From positions 62,001 to 126,000 of the forward strand of contig JAGVSM010001668.1 of the NCBI GenBank assembly GCA_022494885.1: a stretch of 64,000 bases of DNA. Direction: 5' to 3'. The notes under the pieces are model-generated. The model searched no databases and had not been told where the DNA came from. It saw nothing but the letters and a program-made list of their open reading frames with translations. This stretch comes from Micrasema longulum (taxonomy: Eukaryota > Arthropoda > Insecta > Trichoptera > Brachycentridae). This document shows, piece by piece, positions 1 through 11,411 of this stretch; the stretch's first letter is position 1, and every line of letters starts with the position of its first letter. The position numbers and the translations under genes were made by a program.

Positions 1-560
1 ACCAACTGGTCCAAGAAGAAGTTTAAAAATTGGAAAATGGTTTTCAGGTGTTGCCTAGTATGTGAAATAATTCAGTTAGATGAATCTCTTGACAACAATA
101 AAAGTTTTAATTTAATTTAAATTTTTGTTTATTCAGAAAAACAACAGCAATACAAATAATATACACAACATTATATAAAAAAAAACATAAAATCAAGCCA
201 AATCAGTTTTCCACATAAATACAATTATAAAAATCCAGTTCAGTTAGATAATAATTAGATAGTGTTTTTTGTGTGATGATGCGTGAGTAAAAAAAGTGGA
301 GTGTGGTTTTGGTAGGTATGTGAATATGTGTGTGATTGTATATGGGTGTGAGGGTAGGTTTATGGACAGGGTGAGTGTGTGTGTTTAAGCTCTTTAACTT
401 CACTAAAATCAAGAGCTGAAAGAATTGAAGGAATATGGATGTTCAAACTTAGGCGAAATGGTGAATGTTACACAGTGTGTAAAGTGGCCCTTTAAACCAG
501 CCAATGACAGGTCATAAGCCCTGTAAATGCCTAGACTTCCATATTCCCTTATTTAAGAAT
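1..560. repeat. Fold-back family copy 1, cut by the window edge and by an insertion
   Basis: Begins inside the core (ACCAACTGGTCCAAGAAG) and ends with the arm GCCTAGACTTCCATATTCCC. Between about 105 and 384 an unrelated AT/GT-rich segment interrupts the sequence expected between AAAGGTTT and AGCTCTTTAAC, so an insertion happened after the fold-back element landed. Confidence 0.8.
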
Positions 561-1490
561 ATTGAATACTTCAGTATAATATAGATTTACAATAGGTTAA
601 AAAATAATATGCTATGCAAATAATCAAATAATAACATGTTATGCAAATAATCGAATAATAACATGTGTTGCAAATAATCGAATAAAAAAATGTTACGTGC
701 TTCACTGCCACGAATGGATTCCGCGATTTTAGATTATCAAGTGCAAAAAATAACTGCTCATTACATTTCTCGATGAAATCATCTTTAGCGAATATTTGTC
801 GATTGCAAAACATGTTTTACTTGTACCGATATGTTACCTTGGACTAGATAAAATTATTTGTATTTAGTTTTTGCGAACTGGATTTCCAAATCCACCCACT
901 AATTGCGTCATGCTTTTAAAAAACAAGGAAAATCACTAACGTAAAAAAGTAATTTAATTAATAGAAATAAAAAGCAACTTTCGCTGGCTTGGAAACCGAT
1001 CCGATAGGAAGAATTTTGATCAATCTTGCCCCTTTCGTCAATAGATGTCGCTAGTTTTCTTCATACTTTCATTATCTATAGTGGGCTAACATTCATGGGA
1101 AATATAATATGTAAACGAAGCATATTTAGAGAATCGAGAAAATGCGAAACTTAAATATGGAAGATAACTGGGGGAGGTTAATGTTTCAGACTCCCAAAAA
1201 CAAGAATCAAGGCTACGAAGAAAAATCTGTACCATAAAGTACAGATTTTTCTGGCCATACTGATGATTAATCGTCAAAAAATATGAACACGTGAAATCAA
1301 ACATGATGATTTTCATTAAGAACATTATTGCGACCTTAATCATTACCCAGTACACTTAATTAGGTTGAATGGACCAAATCGTATTAGTTTTATTTCCGTT
1401 AACAGTTTTATGCACCATTTAACGTTTAATCATTAGTGCGGCCATTTTATGAAGCAAAGTGTCGTCACATAAAATAAATCTTCAAATCAA
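561..1490. other. Unassigned AT-rich sequence
   Basis: Short tandem-like runs around 610-690 contain several ATAATCGAATAATAACATG variants. There is no convincing coding region and no repeat tail I can name. Confidence 0.5.
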
Positions 1491-1735
1491 TCACTCTCTA
1501 GGGAGTAGAGGAGACCCAGAATACCACCTCAGGTTTTTGAAGAACCTGGCTATTGTCTGGAGGGCGAGATTTCTCATTTTGCTAACCCCTCCGAGCCCAG
1601 ATCTGTAAAGTGCAGTAAATACATTACATGTATTCTCAAATGCGTTGTGTAGGTTAAGCAAGGTAAAATATGTCGTGTGAATAAACTGCGTTGACCCCGG
1701 CCCGAGCTTATCGCTGTTTTCAACTTGCCCCAATT
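1491..1735 (-). mobile_element. LINE 3' end, same family as 45475-45900
   Basis: On the minus strand, TTAGCAAAATGAGAAATC and the following 45 bases align with the 3' UTR of the RNase-H LINE fragment after its stop at 45726 (TTAGCAAAATGAGAACTC). The 80-codon open frame here is therefore not a gene. Confidence 0.6.
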
Positions 1736-2754
1736 ATATTTTTACGGTTGTGATAATTGCTTATCGGGGACGCGAACCGTTTCACAATTACGTCATTATA
1801 CTATCTACCAACAGATGGCACTTGAGTGCGACATTTTAAAGTCCCGATATAATGACCCAACACAACTTATTTGAAAGAAAAATGAGATATTGAGACTTCG
1901 AAGAAGATTTAAGCATTATGATAAACTAAAAAATAAGGTCGTACCATATTTACAAATACGTTAAATACCCATTCGAAAGATGACTGTTTTTAGTGATTTC
2001 ATAATCTTTGAGAATTTTTTTCACTAATTTGCAAGATAAAAATAAAAAAAAAACAAAAGATATTGAGCACTAGAAAAAAGTTCATGTTTTGACGAAGTAT
2101 TTTTATAATTTGGCTAAAACTTCTGCAAGTACTTTAAATATCCCATCAAAATATCAAATTTCAGCATTTTTCAGGCCACTCCCCCTTAATTAACTTACCG
2201 TGAAAGATCAACGAAATGTAACTGACTTATTTTGTTCTTCTTGAACTTCTTACAGTCTCACTCCATGATGAAGAACTGCATTTTATGCAGTTCTTCAGCA
2301 GGTGCTTATAGTTATATATACAAAATCTTATCTCTTAATTTCATAAGCGTATGAAAACTCTTATTACTATGGAAAAAAAAAGAAAAGTATGTACATCGAA
2401 AACAAAAAATTGTCCAAATAAAAAAGAAAAACACAAAAAAAAATTAATATAAAATCCATGTTCTAAAAGCCAGATTCTCAGCAGACGTCTTTCTCTTGAG
2501 CCAGATAAGTTTTTTTGATTTTTATATTTAATGGAAGCATATTATACATTTTTGATGAATTGTACTTTTTTTATCTAGGTAAATATTTATGTCTGTTACA
2601 GATGTAATTTTTATTCTTTTTTTTTATAAATACTGTTAATATTGTTTGTATTTTTTTATGTTTTTGTACTTTTTAATACTATGCAATTTTTTGTTGTATT
2701 TTTTTTTCACTTGTTTTATTGTAATTATGTAAAAAATTCATGGAACCGTAAATA
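1736..2754. other. Unassigned AT-rich sequence with a LINE-like tail
   Basis: Nothing coding. From about 2530 it resembles a retroposon 3' end, closing with GGAACCGTAAATAAATAAA near 2742-2760. A similar tail is at 32330. Confidence 0.45.
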
Positions 2755-2935
2755 AATAAATAAATACGTGGGAATAACTATTGCCGAGTTCCTGGACTCT
2801 ATTTAATACAGCATTACAAGTATACACTGTCCGTGTATTGTTGCTATAAAACGGTGGTACCTGTCTTGTCATTCTTCCAGGCACCCTGAAGTTGATGAGA
2901 GATAACAGTTCTGGGCAATCCCATATTGATTTTAC
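2755..2935 (-). mobile_element. LINE C-terminal fragment
   Basis: The minus strand reads NNTRTVYTCNAVLNRVQELG followed by NSYSHV. A second copy of the same protein tail is at 9540-9695, starting at the same base. Both are non-LTR reverse-transcriptase ends. Confidence 0.65.
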
Positions 2936-3547
2936 AATTTTAAATATGTTTTTTATTGAATTTTTTAAAGAAAATATGAGTTTATTTATAAAGAGGATTT
3001 TTTTCAGTTTTTGTTTAGATATCCGTCTGTGTATTTGTTAAAATCACCCATACTTTATTGATTTAACATTGAATCGAGGCAGATTTTATATCTTGACCCT
3101 GGCTCTGTCTGTTGTCTGACCTCTCTGCATAGTGACAAAGACCTCCAAATTTTAGTTTTATGTATATTTATGTTTTAAACGGTTGAATAAAAAAATAACG
3201 TATTTTTGATCTAGGTGCTTATACAAATTTTAAATTTTTACCTAGATAAATATATTTTTTTTCAATTTAATATTTCTAAGAAGTTTTCTTGAAATAAATT
3301 CAATAGAGATGGGCAAAATAATAATAATAATCATAATCATGGTTTATTAACAAAAAATAACAATTTCTTTATCTATTACATACACACTTAGGTAATAGAT
3401 TTATCTGGATCATGTCTAGTCTGCCTAACTAGGTACAACCCGTTTTAAGGCAGACATTTATATGCTAAATAAACAATAACATTACTACCTTCTAGGTTAT
3501 TTTTTATACAGTTATACAATATTAATTTATACTATATATTATTTAAG

Positions 3548-3815
3548 AATATGTTTGAGTAAATTTTCCGATTTTTCTCTTCCTAAACCCAGTCACCATT
3601 TTTTTACAAATTTATTTAATTGGATCCGAGTCATGGTTTTGCAATGTTTGGGTAACATATTGAAAATTTTGGGGCCTAGAAACCTGAAATTTCTTTGCCC
3701 GAATTCAGAGTTTGTGGTAGACCCCATGACCCATCCTTTAGTTTGACTTCTGGTAGTGTAGGAGGGTTCCTTTTGGGATTTGGTATAATAATTTGCTTTC
3801 TCAAACATAATTATT
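3548..3815 (-). mobile_element. LINE reverse-transcriptase C-terminal fragment
   Basis: The minus strand reads TTRSQTKGWVMGSTTNSEFG and then FRFLGPKIFNMLP. This is the typical TRS...F..RGPKLWN.LP pattern of insect LINE tails. It is a truncated fossil. Confidence 0.7.
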
Positions 3816-3828
3816 CTAGATGTATTCA

Positions 3829-4120
3829 GTTTCAGTGCTGCAGAGCAGCGTTTATTTTATAATTAAAAAATACATAAAAGAATTTGTAACCCACTAAGTC
3901 TAAAGACTTTTCGGTGGGAAACATTTTTTTTTTAATGACAGGTTTATATTACATTTACTTTATTTGTATTTTACAGATTTATTTATAAAAAGGCACTATA
4001 AAGTATCTAGAAGATATTTCTTCAGTTCTTTTTTTTTCATTTGAAGATTTTTCATGTTAATGATGGTTTGTGGGAGATCATTGAACAATTCAATTGCCTT
4101 ATATCTAATATATCAAATTC
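3829..4120 (-). mobile_element. LINE 3' end, inverted copy of 60780-61040
   Basis: Near-identical in reverse to the tail at 60780-61040, including CTTTAGACTTAGTGGGT and the terminal CTGCTCTGCAGCACTGA. The reading frame has decayed here. Confidence 0.8.
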
Positions 4121-4215
4121 CTATATATATAATAATATTAATGAGATTTTTTAAGTTCATAAAAAAATAAAATAAGATAATAATAATAATAATAGATACA
4201 TTTTTTTTGGTAGTA

Positions 4216-4792
4216 GGGTCAAAGCACCAATGAATGACCGTTTAAGGTTCAGCTTGTAGTGAAATCCACAGTAAAGGTATAAATTTCATTATTTAAGCGT
4301 AAAAAATAAAAGAAAACAATAAAAAACGGATGAATTTTTCTAAGTACTTTTACTTTTTTATTGAAATACGAGTATTACAATTATAATTAATATTACTCTA
4401 AAAAAATAGCAGAATCAACAGTGAATGACCACTACTACCCCAGTAAAAATAATACTCATATTTAGTTACATCATAACATTACAAAACACCCTAACACATT
4501 AGAATATAGATATATTAAAATAATTGCATAAGAAATAGCATCAAATAAAACACTTACCACACCTTTGCTTATAAAAACACTATCAATCTCAGAACAATAA
4601 CGGGAAGACGCACTATTACCTTTTGACAACTCACAGTTCAAAACTGATAGATTTGTTTCTTACCAAAAGGTGTGTCCGCCTACTGCTTTTGTCATAGTTT
4701 CTAGTGTTAAAAGTTTTCTGACTGGACACATGTAGCAATTCTTATTATATTGTCTTTTTTTAACTAATGGTCATTTACTGGTGCTTTGACCC
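4216..4792. mobile_element. TA-flanked terminal-inverted-repeat element (MITE)
   Basis: The left end GGGTCAAAGCACCAATGAAT and the right end ...TTACTGGTGCTTTGACCC are inverted repeats of about 25 bp with two or three mismatches. Each end is flanked by TA, as expected for Tc1/mariner-type insertion. It is 577 bp with no transposase ORF, so non-autonomous. Confidence 0.75.
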
Positions 4793-4794
4793 TA

Positions 4795-5206
4795 TTTAAA
4801 TTTTTAATAGATTTATTTGAGATACAGTCAGGAGGCCTTAAAAATGCGTAATAAAAAACTTTTAAATTTATTGATGTAAAAATTTGTACACATGTAATGG
4901 TAACTTTAACCATATTTCAACATTATTTATTTGTTGAAATAATAATTTTGAAAGCTGCTATAGCTGATCTCCATTAGCTTCTCTCAATAAAGGGGCCTTG
5001 CGGTGTTCACGATATCTCTGAGCTGGATCATCTAAAATAAAAAAACCAAACGGATTTCTTTAAAATAATGTATAATCTTGTAATTAACCGAAAAAATAAG
5101 CAAAATATTTCTTTGACAAAATGGAGGCTTCTCAAAAAAAATAAATTTTTCACCAAAATTTTGGCCTTTGGCCCTAATATTTGTAACTTAAAATGCTTGT
5201 ATTTTA
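4795..5206. other. Unassigned AT-rich sequence
   Basis: I see nothing coding or repeated in it. It abuts the fold-back copy starting at about 5207. Confidence 0.4.
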
Positions 5207-5622
5207 ACAAATTACAACAGGGAATGAGAATACCTTAAAGAAGGAATGTGGAAGTCTAGGCATTTACAGGGCTTATGACCTGTCAATGACCGGTTTAAGT
5301 GGCCACTTTACACACTGTGTAACATTCACCATTTGCCTATGTTTGAACATCCATATTTCTTAAATTCTTAAATTTGTTGATTTTAGTGAAGTTAAAGAGC
5401 TGAAACCTTTATTGTTGTGAAGAGAATCATTTGACTGAATTATTTCACGTACTAGGCAACGCCTGAAAACAATTTTCCAGATTTTAAACATCTTCTTGGA
5501 CCAGTTGGTTTTATTACAATATTTGAGTTTGTTCAAATGTTTGTAGACAAAAGACCGGATTTCTTGGGGGTAAAATCCAGTTTTTGTCTACAAACATTTG
5601 GAAAAACTCAAATATTGTAGTA
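5207..5622. repeat. Fold-back family copy 2, with a terminal hairpin
   Basis: Carries arm, core and then the end motif ACAATATTTGAGTTTGTTC (5515) followed by its own inverse ending AACTCAAATATTGTA near 5619. The two form a roughly 40-bp stem. This copy therefore has two head-to-head end motifs. Confidence 0.8.
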
Positions 5623-5689
5623 TACAGAATAGTAAATATTACAGTGTAAAATTTGGTCACATAATCCAGTCAATGACAGATCATAAGCC

Positions 5690-5749
5690 TGTATTTTACA
5701 AAGACAAATGACAAAGCGGCAACACTAACAAGTCCGTATTTATCTATGG
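5690..5749 (+). repeat. Host repeat of fold-back copy 3, also at 31678-31745
   Basis: GGCAACACTAACAAGTCCGT and TATTTATCTATGGC match the inverse of 31690-31745. This makes the pair a filled and an unfilled version of one dispersed repeat. Confidence 0.7.
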
Positions 5750-5761
5750 CTCTCCTGGTCT

Positions 5762-6153
5762 TTAAATTTATTTCAACAGAGGGAAAAGATTTTTGAGAAG
5801 AGGATATGGAAGTCTAGGCATTTACAGGGCTAATGACCTGTCATTGGCTGGTTTAAGTGGCCACTTTACACGCTGTGGAGCATTCACCATTCTGCCCATG
5901 TTTGAATTTCCTATTAACATTTCCTCAACTCTTTCATCTGTTCATTTTTGTAAAATAAAAGAGCTGAAACCTTTATCACGTGGGTGGCCACTTAAACTAG
6001 CTAATGACAGGTCATAAGCCCTGTAAATGCCTAGACTTCCATATTCCCTTCTAAAAATGTTTTCCCTCTCTGTTGAAATAAATTCAAACATGAATAACTC
6101 CCTATGAGGAAATCCAGCCAGTCTACAAGCATTTGGACATACTCAAACATTGT
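5762..6153. repeat. Fold-back family copy 3 with a 12-bp target-site duplication
   Basis: The two arms (GGAAGTCTAGGCATTTACAG and its inverse) form an inverted repeat of about 200 bp. It is flanked by CTCTCCTGGTCT (5750-5761) and CTCTCTTGGTCT (6154-6165), which match at 11 of 12 bases. The flanks match a copy at 31678-31745 that lacks the element. Confidence 0.85.
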
Positions 6154-6165
6154 CTCTCTTGGTCT

Positions 6166-7886
6166 CCTGCCACACGTAAACCTTTTTTGTTTGTTGTCAG
6201 ACTTCTTCCGTTGAATATTTTGTGTATGGACATGTTCTTTTATTGTTTACATAATAATATAAAAAATAAAAGAAAATGTTTTACTGAGACACTGCAACAC
6301 TGATAATTATTATTTGCCTTTGACATACTCGTAACACACCTCTACATGTTATTAGAAATATTTCATATTTATTTAATGGATTTTAAAAACATATTGTACA
6401 ATATATATCTCAAATACGTATTTAGACATTGACAAGCGATAAAATAATTTTAAAATCATGTTTCAAGTGAAACATCATTTGATAGTGGATTAAAAATAAG
6501 CACAGTTATATTTGTTGCACATTTGTTGATACGTCATCATCATAACATTGATCAGTGTTGTAAATTTTAAGTTAAAATATAACAAAAATACCTACTCGAT
6601 ATTCAAACATGAATGCCGAGCGTTTTACAAGAAAGAAATTTGACAGCCGAAGTTACGATGTCGCATTCGATTGTCAGTGTCGAGTGCTTTGTGGCACTCG
6701 AGATAAAGTCGATTGGTTTTCGATCGACCGCATTCGTATGGGTGGTTCAAGGATGCTGTCGCTCGTCGAATTACGGAAGTCGCATACGATTCTAAAGACT
6801 TATTTTTTTGCTTGTATATGTCATTTTTAATACTATTAAAATGTTATTTGTGTTTTTTTTATACTTTTTTAGCTTGTATTATGTATACGTAATTTTAATA
6901 CGTTTTTGATATTTTTTCAACCTGTATTGGGTGCGCATTTTGTTAATTGAAAAAAAACTTTTTTATTCTTGTAATTTTTAACATTTGCACTCTCGTACTA
7001 GTTCAGTTTGTATATATACAAACATGTAATTTTTAAACTTTTTATATTTTTTAATTTTTCTTTCCCAAATTGTATAATGTATATATCATTTTGAATTTAT
7101 TTCCATACCTAGTATTATGTTTATTTTGTTATTTTTAAATATTTTTCATACCCTTTTAATTTGTAGTGTATCATAATTTTTATTCTGCTTTTGTAAATAA
7201 TGTTATAGTTTAAAATATAAAACGTCTTTTAATTAATATTGTTATCTGCATGTCTCTAAATGAGTTTTAAAAAAAAACTCCTTGGAAATATTATATAAAA
7301 TTATGTATAATATGTTTTTTAATTTAATTTTTAAAAATGAGTCCAGCATGAGGCCCCTGATCACGACAAGTGTCCATTAGACTATGAAGGCAATTACCCA
7401 CGAATAGAAATGTCATCTACTACGCGCATGTAACGTGGCTATTTAAATTACACCTACGTCATTAGATTAGGCTCGTTTAGATCGTCAACAACTGGTGTTA
7501 CGTCAGAGCGGGTCAAAAACATATTTTTAAAAGGATCAAACAGCGCTGATAAATTATGATTGCCAATCGATTTATCGCACTAGTATCAATGTGCATGATT
7601 TAATATCGCTCTCTCGCCTCTTTCCACGAATGTGAGCTAGACGGAAGCACAATGTGTAGTCGGATATGCTGTGATAGTGATTCACGCGTATTGGAATCCA
7701 TGAACTGCGTCATCGTTGCAGGATATTGTAATTCGTAATAACGCAGTGTCCTTGTAACGCAGTTGTGTGTTGTGTCTTGTGTAATACGGCGTTGTCAGGA
7801 CAGGACTTAGCGTCTATTCGTTTATTTGTCGTTTACTAAGTTAAGACTTTAATATATTTTTTTTTTGAGTTTTAGTCCCAACACGT
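6166..7886. other. Unassigned sequence upstream of Hr4
   Basis: AT-rich to 7330, then of mixed composition from 7380 to 7850. A short hairpin TCGAGTGC...GCACTCGA lies near 6680. Two short overlapping open frames at 6609-6830 have no recognisable domain. The 7330-7870 block could hold a 5' non-coding exon or regulatory DNA of Hr4, but nothing proves it. Confidence 0.4.
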
Positions 7887-8357
7887 ATGTATGTATGGAA
7901 CTGGCAGAGGAAGGATGAAAGCCGAGTGAACGCGGTTGAAATGCGATCTCTTAGACGAATGTGTGGGGAATCAATGTATGACAGGGTTACGAATGATGAA
8001 ATCAGGCGAGAGTGTAAATCTGAGTCAAGCATAATTGATAAGATTAAGAAAGGGTCTCTGAGATGGTTTGGTCACATAGAACGAATGGACGACGAAAGAA
8101 TGGTAGTATATATGGTGAAAATGAACGGCAACGTGAGACGAGGACGACCGAGGAAGACGTGGCACGATCAGATAAACCAAAATCTTAAGTCTGGTCATGT
8201 CAAAAGCAGACAGAACCGAAGGGCATGTATGACAAGATGTATGTATGAATGTGGAAGAGGCTAGGATTGTATGCCAGGATAGACGTGTGTGGCGGTCCAT
8301 TATCTCTGCCTACCCCTACGGGAAAATGGCGTGATGGTAGTAGTAGTAGTAGTAGTA
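7887..8357 (+). mobile_element. RTE-like LINE 3' end with (GTA)n tail
   Basis: Reads VNAVEMRSLRRMCGESMYDR, then LRWFGHIERMDDERMV and GRPRKTWHDQINQNL. This is the characteristic C-terminus of RTE-type reverse transcriptases. It ends at a GTA microsatellite (8335-8357). Relatives are at 14815, 17205 and 54005. Confidence 0.85.
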
Positions 8358-8569
8358 GCAGTATATTTATTTATTATATATACGGTCTAAGCCAATTACA
8401 ACAGTTACACGAAGAAACATAAATGCAAGAAACTGAACATAAAGAACATAAAACTATTTGGCAAAGACAAACAAGAGCAAAACAATAATTGTATACAATG
8501 TATTCATAAAAACGAAAGACCTAGGACTTCGAGCTAAACCATGCCAATCCAACTTCATCCCACACTGTT

Positions 8570-9015
8570 TAGTCGCGAAGAGATCTACGAAAAGCCGGAA
8601 GATCTATCCCAAAGAATTCCAAGTCGTGTGATGAATTGACTGATCTACACATTCTGGACATTGGGGCATAAAAACCAAAGTTGCTCTTAGAAGATTTTAT
8701 AAATAGCAGATTTTGACTTCTGGTGACACGGTTGGGAACATGAAAAGAAATTGATTGCAACAGAGATGGGACATCACTTAAAGCATTAAGTATTTTGAAA
8801 ATGCATATAAGGTCCATCTCAGTTCTACGTCTCTCCAATGAAGATAGATTAAGAGATTGCTCTATTTCAAAATAGGGATAATTATTACCCCTTTGTAATC
8901 CGAGCAACCATGCCACTTTTCTTAGAAAACGGTGTTGGACAGACTCGATATGGTCAATATGAGTCCTGTAGAATGCAGACCAAATAGGAGAAGCGTATCG
9001 TAAAAAACAGATCCA
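8570..9015 (-). mobile_element. LINE reverse-transcriptase C-terminal fragment
   Basis: The minus strand reads LRYASPIWSAFYRTHIDHIE, then VQHRFLRKVAWLLG and LERRRTEMDLICIFK, a jockey/CR1-type thumb and tail region. Its upstream part is replaced by a short dispersed repeat starting at 9016. Confidence 0.85.
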
Positions 9016-9085
9016 GTAGCTATCACAAATAACCATCGACGTGCTTAAAAACATGCTAAACATTTGAACCATCACAATGAACAAT
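9016..9085 (-). repeat. Short dispersed family B, copy 1
   Basis: Shares GACGTGCTTAAAAACATGCT and the flanking CACAAATAAC motif with five other places. It interrupts a LINE fragment. Confidence 0.7.
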
Positions 9086-9109
9086 ACAATATAATTTAAC
9101 ACCTTCTTT

Positions 9110-9700
9110 AAAAAAAATATAAATATATAATGAAATACTGCAAATAAATCCTGTTTTTTGTTCTATCAGCATATTTATTTATTTATTTTATTTTATTAAC
9201 ATAAACGGCAAATCTGCCTTTTACAAACATTTATAATACTACATATTTGGCTTAATATATATTTTTTTTTTTTAAAACATAAATTTCCTTATACCCAAGA
9301 TTTATATAAAAAAAAATTAACCTAAAAATTTTACGAGATTTACATTTATAAAATTAACCTAAAAATTATACAGCATATTCGGTAAAAAGTTTAAATAATA
9401 ACACATTCTACAGTAATACAACAAGAAAATCATAAGTAATGTTTTATACAGCTGGGCAAAGTGAACAATAAACTCTGTACATTATGAAATGCATGAATAA
9501 ATAAATATAATTACCATTCACCATCTTTAAAAAAGTTCAAAAGGTTTCTTTTATAGAAACAATACCCTACACTAAATATATCGGATACGTGGGAATAACT
9601 ATTGCCGAGTTCATGAAGTCTGTTTAATACGGTATTACAAGTATACACTGTCCGTGAATTGTTGCTTCAAAACGGTGGCACCTGTCTAGTCATTCTTCAT
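9110..9700 (-). mobile_element. LINE tails in minus orientation
   Basis: A TTTA-rich tail sits at 9174-9200. At 9540-9695 the minus strand reads NNSRTVYTCNTVLNRLHELG then NSYSHVSDIFS, a second copy of the fragment at 2755. Confidence 0.65.
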
Positions 9701-9710
9701 ATGTCAATCT

Positions 9711-9809
9711 TGTTGTTCCATTGTGATCGCGAAACCATAAACAATCATAGTGAGAAATTGTTATCACGTCGCTTATTAGCACGTCGATAGTTATTTGTGA
9801 TTGAGCTAC
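9711..9809 (+). repeat. Short dispersed family B, long variant
   Basis: Nearly the same as 29235-29332, including AATTGTTATCACGTCGCTTA and TTATTTGTGATTGAGCTAC. Confidence 0.75.
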
Positions 9810-10328
9810 ATACGTAACTGTATTGATTTGCAAAGTATGTAGGTTGCCAGATATCCGATTTTAGAGCGCACAGCCCGTTTTGTTTTTACGTCCGAGCGGT
9901 CGAGAAAATCTTAGCAAACTGGACAAAATACGTTTTGACTATTATTTATATGATTTATCCTAATAGTTTATCAAAATTAGGAAAATATGAATGCTTTATT
10001 TTCTCGCAAATTGTTAGGAGTGAATTAAAAAAGGACGGAATGTATTTTTTTATGATGATTGAATTTTAGAGGTTTAGTGTGTGTTAAAAAAGTGTGTGAA
10101 ACTATGTTTAAGAAGAGAATATTCTTGTCATTGGAGAGTGTTATGCCTCCATAATATTAAACCATCGCTCGAGGGCTCCCGGCCTAATAAGTAGTCCTGA
10201 TTTAACGCATTAAATATTTTGTTTTATTTGTAATGTTTGTTTATTCCAATAAAATGAATTTGAACGTAATTTGTGCCATCTATAAATACAAGGAGCGATT
10301 TATTAATGTTTTATATCTATTGTTGCAG
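9810..10328. other. Region just upstream of the first visible Hr4 exon
   Basis: AT-rich with short GC-rich patches (CGCTCGAGGGCTCCCGGCC near 10168). It could be an intron or 5' UTR. I find no ATG reading into the exon frame with a usable donor, so I do not call an exon. Confidence 0.4.
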
Positions 10329-11411
10329 GGGAATCGGTGGCGGACACCAGCACGTCCTCCCCGGATCCAGTGCCGCCGTCTCCGCCCCGTATGGCGGGGG
10401 AGGGCCCCCCGGGGCGGGGCTCTCCTGAGGCGGCCCCGCCCGCGCCCCCCGGCCCCGGCCCCCCCCAGCACCCTTGCCCCGCCAACCCGGGCGTCATCCG
10501 CTCCATCGCCTCCTGCTCCGTCATCAAGACGGAAGGCTGCCCGGGCATCAAGAGAGAGTCGTTCAACTCCCAGAGCGTCCAGCAGAACCCCGTCTGCTCG
10601 CGGCTCAGCCCTGCTCCCCGACCTCGCGCCCCCCCGCCGCAGCAAGCCCAAATCCCGCAAATGACGCAAATCCTACCGCCCATCTCCCCTCACCAGCACC
10701 ACCTGTGGGTGCAGGCCAACAGGATCAACGGAGTCAAGCCGGAGCTCATCGGAGGAAACTTCCCGCCGGGGGCGATCGTCCACGAACAGAGAGGTCCGCG
10801 AACTACGCCCACCGTCATCATGGGTGAATCCGGCGGCGTCAGGACCATGTTTTGGTCGCCGGCGCCTCCGCCGCAGACACCGCCGCAGAGTGACACCATA
10901 CCTTCATGCGGTCCGTCCCGAAGTCCTAGACCCCTTCAGCCTCAAGTCAATGACGAATCCGCGGCGCATTTATTACTAGGTCTCGGCGGGACATCTCACG
11001 GACCTCTCAATATGGAGAGATTGTGGGCTGGAGATCTTTCTCAACTACCTCCGGCGCAACAGCTCCACGCGTTGAACCTCAGTGCGGCCAACGCCAGCGG
11101 GGCCTCGGCGCAGTTCGGCGGTCTCGCTCCTACCATGAAAGCCCTCGTGTACGCTCCTCCCGAACCGCAAGCACCTCCCGACGAAGAAGAGCAACCCATG
11201 ATCTGCATGATTTGCGAAGACAAGGCGACCGGCCTGCACTATGGGATTATAACCTGCGAAGGATGCAAAGGATTTTTCAAGAGAACAGTGCAAAACAGAA
11301 GAGTGTATACCTGTGTCGCTGACGGAGTATGTGAAATCACCAAAGCCCAGAGAAACCGGTGTCAATACTGCCGGTTCAAAAAGTGCATCGAGCAAGGAAT
11401 GGTTTTGCAAG
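10329..11411 (+). CDS. Hr4: Hr4 exon a: N-terminal region and both DNA-binding zinc fingers
   Basis: Acceptor TTGTTGCAG ends at 10328; the frame enters with GG, the last two bases of a split codon, then [10 protein letters not shown]. The first part is very GC-rich and Pro-rich. A region around 10500-10600 reads [16 protein letters not shown]. The DNA-binding domain runs from [12 protein letters not shown] (11198) through [10 protein letters not shown] to [11 protein letters not shown] (11410), with eight zinc-binding cysteines visible. The donor is at 11412-11413, leaving one base of a split Ala codon. If transcription began in this exon, the first in-frame ATG would be at 10391, but the clean acceptor favours an upstream coding exon. 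Several long open frames overlapping this exon on both strands are composition shadows. Confidence 0.93.

Noticed and set aside
6609..6830. Two overlapping ORFs of 60-73 codons
   Set aside because: No domain, no splice context, and both frames are open because of CpG-containing mixed sequence; could be a repeat piece.
10233..10669. Overlapping long open frames on both strands over Hr4 exon a
   Set aside because: They are GC-rich shadows of the Pro-rich coding frame; one reads through the splice acceptor.
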